Assembly (NCBI RefSeq): GCF_016427605.1
Contig: NZ_JAELXQ010000002.1
Coordinates: forward strand, 766,032-830,031
DNA from: Ochrobactrum sp. Q0168
Lineage (GTDB): Bacteria; Pseudomonadota; Alphaproteobacteria; Rhizobiales; Rhizobiaceae
Length of the DNA: 64,000 nucleotides
Direction: 5' to 3'
Under the pieces are notes generated by a model. It was not told the origin of the DNA and did not search any database. It worked only from the letters and a program-made list of their open reading frames with translations. Both the position numbers and the translations under genes were made by a program. This document shows positions 8,302 to 17,354 of the stretch, one piece after another. Position 1 is the stretch's first letter, and each line of letters starts with the position of its first letter.

Positions 8302-10515
8302 ATGAACAAGCCAATAAACCAGATTCGTTTTCGCGTGGACGGCATGGATTGTGCCTCCTGCGCAACCAAGATCGATACCGCCATACGCCGCGTGCCAGGC
8401 GTGGAGGACGTTTCCGTTTCGGTCACAGCAGGCACGATGACTGTGCGGCACGACGGCAGCAGCGATCCCGACAGCATGGAAAAGAAAGTGCGCAGCCTCG
8501 GCTATGGCGTGGCACGGCTGGCGGGGGAAACGCGACCAGACACACATGGGGCCCATGAGGCTCACGATCATTCGCATGACCATGATCATGGAAGCTGTGC
8601 CGGGCACGATCACGATCACGACCATGCGCATACGCACCAATCGGCGAACCCGGCAAAGCCCCTGCCATGGTGGCGGACGGACAAGGGCCGCACGATGCTC
8701 ATCTGCGGCGGGGGTCTGGTGGCGGCCTATGTGATTGGCCATCTTTATCCGCCGGTCGCTCTGTGGGCCTTTACAACGGCAATGCTGATCGGTCTCGTGC
8801 CGATTGCCAGACGCGCCTTGATGGCCGCGGTCAATGGCACGCCGTTTTCCATCGAAATGCTGATGACGATTGCAGCCATTGGTGCGGTCATCATCGGTGC
8901 GACCGAGGAAGCGGCGGCGGTCGTGTTCCTGTTCCTTGTTGGCGAATTGCTGGAAGGTGTCGCGGCGGGCAAGGCCCGGGCCAGCATCCAGTCGCTGACC
9001 GCCCTTGTGCCGAAGACCGCCTTTCTGGAACGCAATGGCGCAACGACGGAAGTTGCCGCCGACAGCCTTGGCGTGGGCGACGTCATTTCCGTGCGTCCGG
9101 GTGACCGTATGCCGGCGGATGGTGAAATCCTGTCCGGCGAAAGCGCAATCGATGAAGCGCCCGTCACCGGCGAAAGCACGCCGGTTGGCAAGGGGGCGGG
9201 CGACACCGTCTTTGCCGGAACCATCAATGGCGATGGTCTGCTGCGCGTGAAAGTGACGGCTGCCGCGCAGGACAATACCATCGCGCGCGTCGTGCGGCTG
9301 GTGGAAGAAGCGCAGGAAGCCAAGGCCCCGACCGAGCGTTTCATCAACCGCTTCTCGACTTATTACACCCCCGGCGTGGTGGTGGTTGCCGCACTGGTGG
9401 CCATTCTGCCGCCGCTGGTGGCCGGAGGTGCATGGAGCGAGTGGGTCTATAAGGGCCTTGCGATCCTGCTGATCGGCTGCCCCTGCGCGCTGGTCATTTC
9501 CACACCGGCTGCAATCGCGGCGGCCCTGTCGTCGGGTGCGCGACGCGGCCTTCTCATGAAAGGCGGCGCGGTGCTTGAAACCATCGGCAAGATCACGACC
9601 GCCTGTTTCGACAAGACCGGCACGCTGACCGAAGGCAAGCCGAAGGTTACGGACGTGCTTGCCGGTGCTCTGCCGGAGGATGAGGTGCTGCGCCTTGCTG
9701 CGTCGCTTGATGCGGGTTCAAGCCATCCACTAGCGTTGGCCATCGTGTCGGCGGCAGACAAGCGCGGGCTGAAGCTTTCTGCGGTCACGCAAGGCAAAGC
9801 CCATGGCGGCAAGGGCGTGTCCGGGGTTGCGGATGGGACCGAGCTGTTCCTCGGGTCTCGCAAGGCGGCAAATGATGTGGCGGCGATCCCCGATGCGCTG
9901 GCCGCCCGGATCGCCGTCTGCAACGACGAAGGCAAGACGGTTTCGGTGCTGGTCGCGGATGGCAAGATTGCCGGTGCAATCGCCATGCGTGACGAACCGC
10001 GCGCCGACGCCATTGCCGGGCTTAAAGGCCTGCAAGATGCCGGTATCCGCACGGTTATGCTGACCGGCGATAATCGCCGCACGGCGGAAGCCATCGGGCG
10101 CGATCTCGGTATCGATGTGCGCGCCGAACTGCTGCCCGAAGACAAGCAGCGCATTGTCGGCGAGTTGCGGGGCGAGGGGCAGATTGTTGCCAAGGTTGGC
10201 GACGGCATCAACGATGCGCCTGCTCTTGCTGCCGCCGATGTCGGCATTGCCATGGGCGGCGGTACGGACGTGGCGCTGGAAACAGCCGATGCAGCCGTGC
10301 TGCATGGCCGGGTCGGCGACGTGGTGGCGATGGTCGATCTGTCGAAGCGCACCATGCGCAATATTCATCAGAATATTACCATTGCGCTTGGGCTGAAGGC
10401 CGTCTTCCTGGTGACCACCGTGCTGGGTATTACTGGCCTGTGGCCCGCCATTCTGGCCGATACCGGCGCGACGGTGCTGGTGACGATCAACGCGCTGCGG
10501 CTTTTAAGGAAATAA
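8302..10515 (+). CDS. zntA: Zn/Cd/Pb-translocating P1B-type ATPase
   Basis: 737-residue inner-membrane efflux pump for divalent soft metals. Order: one heavy-metal-associated domain with GMDCASC (residues 14-20), a His/Asp-rich linker (about residues 82-113), paired transmembrane helices, actuator motif TGES, intramembrane CPC (about 393-395), phosphorylation site DKTGT (about 437), SSHPLA, and hinge GDGINDAPALAAADVGIAMG. CPC plus the C-terminal membrane segment fits the ZntA group. The start is ATG 8302 (MNKPINQ); longer in-frame extension would cross the MerR operator. Induced presumably by metal through the divergent MerR gene. Confidence 0.94.
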   Translation: MNKPINQIRFRVDGMDCASCATKIDTAIRRVPGVEDVSVSVTAGTMTVRHDGSSDPDSMEKKVRSLGYGVARLAGETRPDTHGAHEAHDHSHDHDHGSCAGHDHDHDHAHTHQSANPAKPLPWWRTDKGRTMLICGGGLVAAYVIGHLYPPVALWAFTTAMLIGLVPIARRALMAAVNGTPFSIEMLMTIAAIGAVIIGATEEAAAVVFLFLVGELLEGVAAGKARASIQSLTALVPKTAFLERNGATTEVAADSLGVGDVISVRPGDRMPADGEILSGESAIDEAPVTGESTPVGKGAGDTVFAGTINGDGLLRVKVTAAAQDNTIARVVRLVEEAQEAKAPTERFINRFSTYYTPGVVVVAALVAILPPLVAGGAWSEWVYKGLAILLIGCPCALVISTPAAIAAALSSGARRGLLMKGGAVLETIGKITTACFDKTGTLTEGKPKVTDVLAGALPEDEVLRLAASLDAGSSHPLALAIVSAADKRGLKLSAVTQGKAHGGKGVSGVADGTELFLGSRKAANDVAAIPDALAARIAVCNDEGKTVSVLVADGKIAGAIAMRDEPRADAIAGLKGLQDAGIRTVMLTGDNRRTAEAIGRDLGIDVRAELLPEDKQRIVGELRGEGQIVAKVGDGINDAPALAAADVGIAMGGGTDVALETADAAVLHGRVGDVVAMVDLSKRTMRNIHQNITIALGLKAVFLVTTVLGITGLWPAILADTGATVLVTINALRLLRK

Positions 10516-10521
10516 GCAATC

Positions 10522-10573
10522 GCCCCTCGTCCTTCGAGACGCCGTTTTCAACGGCTCCTCAGGATGAGGGGGC
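10522..10573. repeat. dispersed palindrome (CCTCGTCCTTCGAGAC type)
   Basis: Imperfect inverted repeat: GCCCCTCGTCCTTCGAGACG on the left, CGGCTCCTCAGGATGAGGGG on the right, around GCCGTTTTCAACGGC. Short palindromes beginning CCTCGTCCTTCGAGAC are frequent between genes in Rhizobiales. It lies just after the ATPase stop and may act as its terminator. Confidence 0.7.
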
Positions 10574-10599
10574 GGAGGCGCTGGATGAACGGATGATAC

Positions 10600-11100
10600 T
10601 TATTCGCCGATCAGATCGCGGATGCGGTCGCCATATTGCTTGCCGAAGGCGAGGTGTTCGGGATTGATCCCCTTCACCTCATCGACAAGCTGGTCTTCTT
10701 CCTCCGCATCGGCGGCAGCAAGGGCGCTCATCATGGCGAAATAGGCCAGAAGATAATCGCGCGGCGCAATGTTCTGCGCCTTCATCAGTTCCACGACCTG
10801 CGGGCGCGATTCGATGCTTTTCACCATGGAATCCATCGAAGGCCGTGCATCCTGACCCTCTTCCGAGGTCGGCGAAAGCTGCATCCGTTCCAGCTCACCA
10901 TGGATCTTTTCCATGCGCGTCAGAAGATCTTCCGTCAGCTTGAAGTTGTTGATTTCGGCTGGCGTTTCCGGCGGTGTGGCGATCGACAGAATGTCTTCCG
11001 CATAGGCTATTCCGGCAGAAGCGGGCAGGACAACAAGCGACAGGCCCAAGAGGGCAGCGCGGTTCAGGCTTTTGAAGCGGGAAAGGATCATCGTGGTCAT
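10600..11100 (-). CDS. hypothetical exported protein
   Basis: About 166 residues. N-terminal signal peptide MTTMILSRFKSLNRAALLGLSLVVLPASAGIAYA, cleaved after AYA, so probably periplasmic. The remainder is a helical, acidic protein with LTEDLLTRMEKIHGELERM and AADAEEEDQLVDEVKG; no domain recognised. Start chosen at ATG 11100 because the in-frame extension up to 11178 runs through a dispersed palindrome. gloB lies upstream on the same strand, separated by that palindrome. Function not known. Confidence 0.75.
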   Translation of the reverse strand: MTTMILSRFKSLNRAALLGLSLVVLPASAGIAYAEDILSIATPPETPAEINNFKLTEDLLTRMEKIHGELERMQLSPTSEEGQDARPSMDSMVKSIESRPQVVELMKAQNIAPRDYLLAYFAMMSALAAADAEEEDQLVDEVKGINPEHLAFGKQYGDRIRDLIGE

Positions 11101-11106
11101 CCTAAA

Positions 11107-11152
11107 AGCATAATCCCGAAAAGTTGCAGAGCTTTCGGACAAGATTATGCGT
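11107..11152. repeat. dispersed palindrome, copy 1 (AGCATAATCCCGAAAAGT type)
   Basis: Imperfect inverted repeat: GCATAATCCCGAAAAGTTGC then CTTTCGGACAAGATTATGCG. The reverse complement of 52751-52796 is almost identical over 45 bases, so this is a repeat family. Sits directly upstream of the hypothetical exported gene. Confidence 0.8.
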
Positions 11153-11189
11153 GAAACAATTGTTAGAGCGGTCGCCACAGGCGACGGCT

Positions 11190-11972
11190 TTAAAACAGGT
11201 CTTTGCGCTTGCGAATCTCTGCAAACACGGCTTCGTCAGGCGCATCCTGCATTCCAAGGCGGGTCCGGATGCGGCTGTCATGCCAACGCAGGAAGGGATT
11301 GGTGGCCATTTCGAGACTGATGCTTGAAGGCAAGGTCATCTTGTCAGCAGCGCGCAGCCGTCCGATCTCCAGCGCCCGTTCTTTCAGCGCGGAATTACCC
11401 GGGTCGATGGTCAGCGCAAAGCGCGCATTGCTTTCGGTATATTCATGGCCGCAATAGACGGCAGTGTCACCGGGCAGGGCGACCAGCTTTTGCAGCGAGC
11501 GGAACATCGTGGCGGGCGTTCCCTCGAAAAGCCTTCCGCAGCCCAGCGCAAACAGCGTATCGCCGGTGAAAACCGCCCCGGCGTCCGGGATGTAATAGGA
11601 AATCTCGCCAGCCGTATGGCCGGGGGTTGATATGACCCTGACTTTGAAAAGCCCGAAGGTGAATTCATCGCCGTCGCGGACCGTGCGGTCGATGCCGGGG
11701 ATTTTGCTCTCTTCATCCTTGGGGCCGATGATGCTGAGGCCGAATTTCTTTTTCAGCGCCGCATTGCCCTCAACATGGTCGAGATGGTGATGGGTGGTGA
11801 AAATGAAATCCAGCGTCCAGCCGCGCCGTTCAAGCGCTGCTTCTATGGCATCGGCATCGGGCGCATCGATGGCCGCAGTCAGCGCGCTGACGGGATCGTG
11901 GATCAGCACGCCATAATTGTCGCTGCGGCAGATGAACTGTTCGATCTCAAGCTTGTGTGCGATTTCGACCAT
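11190..11972 (-). CDS. gloB: hydroxyacylglutathione hydrolase (glyoxalase II)
   Basis: Hydrolyses S-D-lactoylglutathione to D-lactate and glutathione, finishing methylglyoxal detoxification. 260 residues. Metallo-beta-lactamase fold with the binuclear metal motif THHHLDH (near residue 60), STPGHTAGEISYY, FTGDTLFALGCGRLFEG and CGHEYTESNARFAL, then the C-terminal glyoxalase II domain with NPFLRWHDSRIRTRLG. The start ATG at 11972 gives the normal N-terminus. ispZ, ftsY, mtaB and dapF lie upstream on the same strand. Confidence 0.95.
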   Translation of the reverse strand: MVEIAHKLEIEQFICRSDNYGVLIHDPVSALTAAIDAPDADAIEAALERRGWTLDFIFTTHHHLDHVEGNAALKKKFGLSIIGPKDEESKIPGIDRTVRDGDEFTFGLFKVRVISTPGHTAGEISYYIPDAGAVFTGDTLFALGCGRLFEGTPATMFRSLQKLVALPGDTAVYCGHEYTESNARFALTIDPGNSALKERALEIGRLRAADKMTLPSSISLEMATNPFLRWHDSRIRTRLGMQDAPDEAVFAEIRKRKDLF

Positions 11973-12007
11973 GCCGCTAATCCTTCAATGCCTGCTTTTT
12001 CATATCG

Positions 12008-12670
12008 CTATGATGCGGGCTTATTGTCCTCTGTCAATGAATGCTTCTGGATAAGCGGCATTTGGAACAGCGTGAAGACAACGGTGATGGGCATGATGCC
12101 CCAGACCTTGAACGAAACCCACGCATCGGTGGAAAAATTGCGCCACACGACTTCATTGGCGACCGCCAGAAAGATGAAGAACAGACCCCAGCGGAAGGTG
12201 AGCTTTTTCCAGCCGTCGGCATCGAGCCGGAAGGCCGAATCAAACACATAGCCCAGAAGCGATTTGCCGAAGAACAGGCCGCCCAGAAGGATCGCGCCGA
12301 ACAGCGTGTTCACGATGGTGGGTTTCATCTTGATGAAGGTGTCGTTGTGCAGCCAGAGCGTCAGCGCGCCGAACACCAGCACCACGATGCCGGAAATAAG
12401 CGGCATGATGGGCAGCGTACGCGTCATGGCCCATGAGATGGCAAGCGCGATCACCGTGGCGACCATGAAAAGGGCGGTGGCGAGAAAGATCGGCTCGCCG
12501 ACGGAAGCCAGCACCGGAAACCGTTCGATCAGCGTTTCGCCGCGCGCATTGGCGAAGAAGAACACCAGAAGCGGCCCCAGTTCCAGTGCCAGCTTGAGCA
12601 GGGGCGGTATTTCCTTGCGCTCGGCCTCGCTCTTCTGTGACGGATCTCGTTCGAAGACGGGGTGCTCCAT
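12008..12670 (-). CDS. ispZ: inner membrane-spanning protein, septation protein A family
   Basis: Polytopic inner-membrane protein of 220 residues, YciB/IspZ family, linked to envelope integrity and septation. Hydrophobic segments alternate with family motifs [59 protein letters not shown] and [21 protein letters not shown]. The start codon overlaps the ftsY stop by one base (ATGA arrangement), so the two are translationally coupled, which is the standard order in Rhizobiales. Confidence 0.93.
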   Translation of the reverse strand: MEHPVFERDPSQKSEAERKEIPPLLKLALELGPLLVFFFANARGETLIERFPVLASVGEPIFLATALFMVATVIALAISWAMTRTLPIMPLISGIVVLVFGALTLWLHNDTFIKMKPTIVNTLFGAILLGGLFFGKSLLGYVFDSAFRLDADGWKKLTFRWGLFFIFLAVANEVVWRNFSTDAWVSFKVWGIMPITVVFTLFQMPLIQKHSLTEDNKPAS

Positions 12671-14115
12671 CAGGCAACTCCTGCAATGGCGCGGGCAAAT
12701 TCATTGGCCGCAAATGGTTCGAGGTCATCGACGCCTTCGCCGACACCGATGAAGTAGACGGGCAGCTTGTGCTTGGCCGAAATGGCGACAAGAATGCCGC
12801 CCCGCGCCGTGCCGTCAAGCTTGGTCATGACCAGCCCGTTCACACCGGCGATATTCTTGAAGATTTCCACCTGGTTGAGCGCGTTCTGGCCCGTTGTGGC
12901 GTCGAGTGTCTGCAACACCGTATGTGGCGCTTCCGGGTCGTGCTTGCCCAGCACGCGCACGATCTTGGCGAGTTCGTCCATCAGCTCGGCCTTGTTCTGC
13001 AAGCGCCCGGCTGTATCGATGATCAGCACGTCGCTGCCCGCTTCCTTGGCCTTAACCCAGGCGTCATAGGCAAGACCCGCCGCATCGGCACCAAGCTTGG
13101 ACGAGACAACGGGTGCACCCGTGCGCTCGCCCCAGATATGAAGCTGTTCGATTGCCGCTGCGCGGAAAGTGTCGCCTGCCGCCAGCATGACCTTCAGACC
13201 GCCTGCCGTCAGCTTCGCCGCAAGCTTGCCGATGGTCGTGGTCTTGCCGGTGCCGTTGACGCCGACCACCAGAATGACATGCGGCTTGTGCGAGAGGTCG
13301 AGTTCCAGCGGCTTGGCGACAGGGGCCAGCACTTTCTCGATTTCCGTGCTCATGATCGAGCGCACTTCATCGCTCGAAACATCCTTGCCATAGCGTCCGG
13401 ATGCCAGCGCATCGGTAACGCGCATCGCGGTTTCAAGGCCAAGATCGGCCTGGATCAGCACGTCTTCCAGATCCTGAAGCGTGTCCTCATCCAGCTTGCG
13501 CTTGGTGAAAATGCCGCCGATGGATTCGCTGAGCGACGAGGACGAACGCGACAGGCCGCGCCGCAAACGTTCGAACCATGACAGTTTCGGCTCTGCGACA
13601 GGGACAGCGGGGGTTTCTTCCGCCTGTTCCTCGACAGCCTTGGAAACCTTGACCTTCTTCGGCCTGGCGGGCGCAGGTTCAGGCACAGGTGCCACCTCAG
13701 CCACCGGCTCCCCTTCGACGGGCGTGGGTGTTTCCACAGGCTTCGGCGCTTCGGGCTTCTCCGGTTCAGGAGCAGGAGCCGATTCTGGCTCGACTTCGGA
13801 TTCCGGTTCGGCCTCTGGCTCCGGCTCAATAAATGGCGGCTCGGTCACCGCCGGTTCCATGACCGGCGGATGCTCGATTGGAATTTCGATTTCCGCGACA
13901 GGATGTTCCGGTTCGGGCTGTTCTTCGACAGTGTCCTCGACCGCAGCAGGCTCCTGCGGCTCAGGCTGTGTTTCTACAGGCTCGGCAACTGGCGCATCAG
14001 GCTCTGGCGCTGGTGTGACTTCGGTTGCGATCTCGGGCGCAGGTTGATCGACCGGCCTTTCCTCGACCTCCTTCTTGCCGAAGGAGAACATTTTCTTGAT
14101 GAAACCGATTGCCAT
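12670..14115 (-). CDS. ftsY: signal recognition particle receptor FtsY
   Basis: Membrane-associated GTPase that docks SRP-ribosome complexes at the SecYEG translocon. 481 residues. The N-terminal A domain (about residues 10-170) is an acidic, Pro/Glu-rich low-complexity region with PEPEPE-like repeats. The NG domain follows: [18 protein letters not shown] (G1, about residue 284), [19 protein letters not shown] (G3), [10 protein letters not shown] (G4) and the closing [14 protein letters not shown]. Upstream mtaB and downstream ispZ suggest one operon; the stop overlaps the ispZ start. Confidence 0.97.
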   Translation of the reverse strand: MAIGFIKKMFSFGKKEVEERPVDQPAPEIATEVTPAPEPDAPVAEPVETQPEPQEPAAVEDTVEEQPEPEHPVAEIEIPIEHPPVMEPAVTEPPFIEPEPEAEPESEVEPESAPAPEPEKPEAPKPVETPTPVEGEPVAEVAPVPEPAPARPKKVKVSKAVEEQAEETPAVPVAEPKLSWFERLRRGLSRSSSSLSESIGGIFTKRKLDEDTLQDLEDVLIQADLGLETAMRVTDALASGRYGKDVSSDEVRSIMSTEIEKVLAPVAKPLELDLSHKPHVILVVGVNGTGKTTTIGKLAAKLTAGGLKVMLAAGDTFRAAAIEQLHIWGERTGAPVVSSKLGADAAGLAYDAWVKAKEAGSDVLIIDTAGRLQNKAELMDELAKIVRVLGKHDPEAPHTVLQTLDATTGQNALNQVEIFKNIAGVNGLVMTKLDGTARGGILVAISAKHKLPVYFIGVGEGVDDLEPFAANEFARAIAGVA

Positions 14116-14148
14116 GGATTCCGATGCCTTAATTTATGCAGCTGATGG

Positions 14149-15417
14149 TCAGGCGGCGCGGGTGAGAAGTTTCTCACCGTCATGGCCCGTCACCACACGT
14201 TCGATGATTTCACCCGGTGCGCCATTATCGATGGCTGCGAGCGTAAAGCCTTCCGTTCGGGCGATGCCTTCCTTCTCGACCAGCAGACGCTGGGTCGTGC
14301 CGGTGAGGGAGGCAAGATGTTTCTCATAGGCCCTGTCGCCCTCGGCGCGCAGCCGGGCGGCGCGCTCCTTGACGATTTCGCGCCGCACCTGCGGCATGCG
14401 CGCGGCAGGCGTGCCTTCGCGTGCGCTGTACGGGAAGACGTGCAGATGGGTCAGCCCGCATTCCTCGACGATCTTCATCGAGTTCTGGAACATGTCCTCG
14501 GTTTCGGTCGGAAAGCCGGTGATGATGTCGGCACCGAACACCATATCGGGACGTAGCGAGCGCACGGTTTCGCAGAAACGGATAGAATCGTCGCGCAGAT
14601 GGCGGCGCTTCATGCGCTTCAGGATCATGTCGTCACCCGCCTGCAAGGACAGGTGCAGATGCGGCATCAGCCGTTTTTCATTGGCGATGGCGTCCATCAG
14701 ATCGTCATCCGCCTCAATGGAATCGATGGAGGAGAGACGCAGGCGCTGAAGGTCCGGCACCTGATTGAGAACCGTCTTGACCAGTTTGCCGAGGCGCAGG
14801 CTTCCCGGTAGGTCCGGCCCATAGGAGGTCATGTCCACGCCGGTCAGCACCACCTCGGCATAGCCATTGCCGACAAGACGCTTCACCTGTTCCACCACAG
14901 CGCCCATCGGCACCGAGCGGGAATTGCCGCGGCCATAGGGGATGATGCAGAAGGTACAGCGATGATCGCAGCCATTCTGCACCTGCACGAAGGCGCGTGC
15001 GCGGCCTTCGATGGCGTCGACCATGTGGCTTGCGGTTTCGCGCACTTCCATAATGTCGTTGACGCGCACCTTCTCGAACTGGTTCACGCCGAAATCGGGC
15101 AACATGCGATAGGAATTGGATTTCAGCTTTTCCTCATTGCCGAGCACGAGGTCCACTTCATCCATGGAGGCGAAATTGTCGGCCTCGGTTTGCGCCGCGC
15201 AGCCGGTCACGATGATGCGCGCTTCCGGATTTTCGCGCCGCGCCTTGCGGATGGCCTGACGGGCCTGCCGCACGGCTTCCGATGTCACGGCGCAGGTGTT
15301 GAAGATGATCGCGCCATCCTTCAACTGACCGAGACCCGCAGCGTCGGCTTCACGCTTCATCACCTCGGATTCATAGGTGTTGAGACGGCATCCGAATGTT
15401 ACGACTTCCACACTCAT
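14149..15417 (-). CDS. mtaB: tRNA t6A37 methylthiotransferase MtaB
   Basis: Radical-SAM methylthiotransferase converting t6A to ms2t6A at position 37 of ANN-decoding tRNAs. 422 residues. The N-terminal UPF0004 domain carries cluster cysteines in TFGCRLNTYES, NTCAVTSEA and TGCAAQTEAD; the radical SAM triad is CDHRCTFC followed by IIPYGRGNSRS. A C-terminal TRAM-like region is present. Start chosen at ATG 15417 ([10 protein letters not shown]), whose A overlaps the dapF TGA stop; the longer in-frame ORF reaching 15561 is a shadow of dapF. Operon with dapF and probably ftsY. Confidence 0.94.
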   Translation of the reverse strand: MSVEVVTFGCRLNTYESEVMKREADAAGLGQLKDGAIIFNTCAVTSEAVRQARQAIRKARRENPEARIIVTGCAAQTEADNFASMDEVDLVLGNEEKLKSNSYRMLPDFGVNQFEKVRVNDIMEVRETASHMVDAIEGRARAFVQVQNGCDHRCTFCIIPYGRGNSRSVPMGAVVEQVKRLVGNGYAEVVLTGVDMTSYGPDLPGSLRLGKLVKTVLNQVPDLQRLRLSSIDSIEADDDLMDAIANEKRLMPHLHLSLQAGDDMILKRMKRRHLRDDSIRFCETVRSLRPDMVFGADIITGFPTETEDMFQNSMKIVEECGLTHLHVFPYSAREGTPAARMPQVRREIVKERAARLRAEGDRAYEKHLASLTGTTQRLLVEKEGIARTEGFTLAAIDNGAPGEIIERVVTGHDGEKLLTRAA

Positions 15418-16331
15418 CAGGCCGCACCCTTTTCCGCAGATTTGTCCGCAGTTGGGCCGCCTTCCACATCGCGGCTCCAGTCGCCGCTCGCCGGATCGAA
15501 TGTGCCGGAAAATTCCCATTCCGCCGGGCCGGTCATCATGACGTGATCGTCGTCGCGCCATTCGATCTTGAGCGGGCCGCCCGGAACATTCACCGTGACC
15601 TTGCGGCCGGTACGGCGCGTGCGCGCGCCGGAAACGGCAGCAGCGCAGGCGGCGGAACCGCAGGCGCGGGTAAGCCCCGCACCGCGTTCCCAGGTGCGCA
15701 GATCCATTGTTTCCGGCGAGGTGACGCGTGCAATCGAAATATTGGCGCGTTCCGGGAAAATCGGGTGGTTTTCCAGAAGCGGCCCGAATTTGTCCAGTTC
15801 ATAGGACCACACATCGCGGTCCACCCAGAAGATCGCATGGGGATTGCCCATGGATGCAACCGAAGGCGAATGCAGCACCGGCGCATCGATAGGCCCGACC
15901 TGAAGCTCGATCATGCGCGTGTCGCGGAATTCTTCGGCGAGTGGAATTTCCTGCCAGCCGAAACGCGGCTTGCCCATATCAACAGAGATCAGCCCGTCAT
16001 CATGTTCCGTTGCGGTCAGAATTCCGGCGCGGGTTTCAAAGGTGAAGGCGCGCTTGCCGGTCTCGGCGGCCAGCGCCTGCACCACGCAGCGCGTGCCGTT
16101 GCCGCAAGCCTGCGCTTCCGTGCCGTCGCAATTGATGATGGAGATATAATTGTCGGTGCCTGGCGTGCGTGGATCATGAATGGCCATGATCTGGTCGAAG
16201 GCCGTTTCGTTCGCGCTGGCAAGATGAATGGCGGCATCGGGCGTGATGCGGTCTATGCGACCGCGCATATCGGCAACGATGATCTGATTGCCGAGCCCGT
16301 TCATCTTGGCGAAGGCTGCCTTGGTGGCCAT
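15417..16331 (-). CDS. dapF: diaminopimelate epimerase
   Basis: Interconverts LL- and meso-diaminopimelate in the lysine and peptidoglycan pathway; cofactor-independent two-base mechanism using two cysteines. 304 residues. Both catalytic cysteines are in place: ACGNGTRC near residue 83 and [11 protein letters not shown] near residue 240. N-terminal [15 protein letters not shown] is the standard opening. The last bases overlap the start of mtaB (ATGA), indicating translational coupling. Confidence 0.96.
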   Translation of the reverse strand: MATKAAFAKMNGLGNQIIVADMRGRIDRITPDAAIHLASANETAFDQIMAIHDPRTPGTDNYISIINCDGTEAQACGNGTRCVVQALAAETGKRAFTFETRAGILTATEHDDGLISVDMGKPRFGWQEIPLAEEFRDTRMIELQVGPIDAPVLHSPSVASMGNPHAIFWVDRDVWSYELDKFGPLLENHPIFPERANISIARVTSPETMDLRTWERGAGLTRACGSAACAAAVSGARTRRTGRKVTVNVPGGPLKIEWRDDDHVMMTGPAEWEFSGTFDPASGDWSRDVEGGPTADKSAEKGAA

Positions 16332-16707
16332 GGTTTTCGTAGTTCCGTTCTGCCCGCGGCTGCATTGAAGCAGCCGAAAGGTTCATTGAATGGGTTATCT
16401 GGCGTCTATATGGCGGAAAACCCGGCAAATTGCCAGTGCCAGCAATGAAGCTAACCTTTATAGGCCGGTTGCGCCGTTCCGTTTCGAGATGCGCAGATAC
16501 TAAACTGTGGCCTTCCTGTCCCAGTCACCAAATATATGAGCAATTTCAAGCCCGGATTGGTCGCTCCCGGTCAAATTGCCGGGCGACAGTGTTGATTTTT
16601 TAACCATATAGCCATTTTATCGCGGCAATATTGTCGTGATGTTTGGTTTCGTAAGAGCGTGGTTCGCGCCTTTTTCCCCCGAGACCTCGACCGAAATGGA
16701 GAAGCTT
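16332..16707. other. divergent promoter region dapF / omp19
   Basis: 376 bases with no convincing ORF. It must hold the promoters for both flanking genes. AT-rich tracts near 16590-16640 are plausible promoter material, but no clear -35/-10 pair was identified. ffh, often found beside dapF in relatives, is absent here. Confidence 0.5.
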
Positions 16708-17253
16708 ATGGGAATTTCGAAAGCAAGTTTGCTGAGCCTGGCAGCGGCTGGCATCGTATTGGCCGGCTGTCAGAGCTCCCGGATGGGCAACGACCTCGGG
16801 CCCGTTTCCCCGCCGCCTCCGCCAGCGCCATTGCAGGCCGCCCCCCAGGGCTCGGTGCAGAAGGGCAATCTCAATTCGCCGGATGGATCGCAGTTCCCGT
16901 CCGCGCCCACCACGAATCCCGGAACGCAGCCGGGCAACACGCAGGTGGCAAGCCTGCCGCCCGCATCGGCGCCCGATCTGACGCCGGGTAGCGTCGCAGG
17001 CGTCTGGAACGCCTCGCTTGGCGGGCAAAGCTGTAAGGTTGCCACGCCGCAGACCAAATATGGTCAGGGTTTCCGCGCGGGTCCGCTGCGTTGCCCGGGC
17101 GAGCTGGCGAACCTCGCTTCCTGGGCCGTCAATGGCAAGCAGCTCGTGCTTTACGATGGATCGGGCGGCACGGTCGCTTCGCTCTATTCGTCGGGTCCGG
17201 GCCGTTTCGACGGTCAGACCACCGGCGGTCAGGCCCTGTCGCTTTCGCGTTAA
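16708..17253 (+). CDS. omp19: outer membrane lipoprotein Omp19
   Basis: Surface lipoprotein of Brucella-group bacteria with a protease-inhibitor (AprI/Inh-like) fold; in Brucella it inhibits host proteases and is an immunogen. 181 residues. Lipobox LSLAAAGIVLAGC puts the lipidated Cys at residue 21. A Pro/Gln/Asn-rich linker (about residues 30-90) precedes the conserved domain APDLTPGSVAGVWNASLGGQ, LRCPGELANLASWAVNGKQL and GRFDGQTTGGQALSLSR. Two Cys in the domain can form the Inh disulfide. ATG 16708 has GGAG upstream; the frame extension to 16636 is not needed. One of the best taxonomic markers in the window. Confidence 0.94.
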   Translation: MGISKASLLSLAAAGIVLAGCQSSRMGNDLGPVSPPPPPAPLQAAPQGSVQKGNLNSPDGSQFPSAPTTNPGTQPGNTQVASLPPASAPDLTPGSVAGVWNASLGGQSCKVATPQTKYGQGFRAGPLRCPGELANLASWAVNGKQLVLYDGSGGTVASLYSSGPGRFDGQTTGGQALSLSR

Positions 17254-17295
17254 TCTGAGATTGGCCCGCTGATATAAAGCCGAAACAACCGATCA

Positions 17296-17330
17296 CGGCG
17301 GAGCGTCTCCGGACTGCTCCGCCGAATTTT
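17296..17330 (+). terminator. omp19 terminator
   Basis: Stem CGGCGGAGC (17296-17304) / GCTCCGCCG (17316-17324), then GAATTTT. Lies 43 bases after the omp19 stop and before zapE. Confidence 0.75.
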
Positions 17331-17354
17331 AAGTAGAGGTTCACGGAACCTGTC

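Noticed and set aside
10580..11178. Longer N-terminus for the exported protein, up to 11178
   Set aside because: The extension translates a dispersed palindrome and masks a clear signal peptide beginning at 11100.
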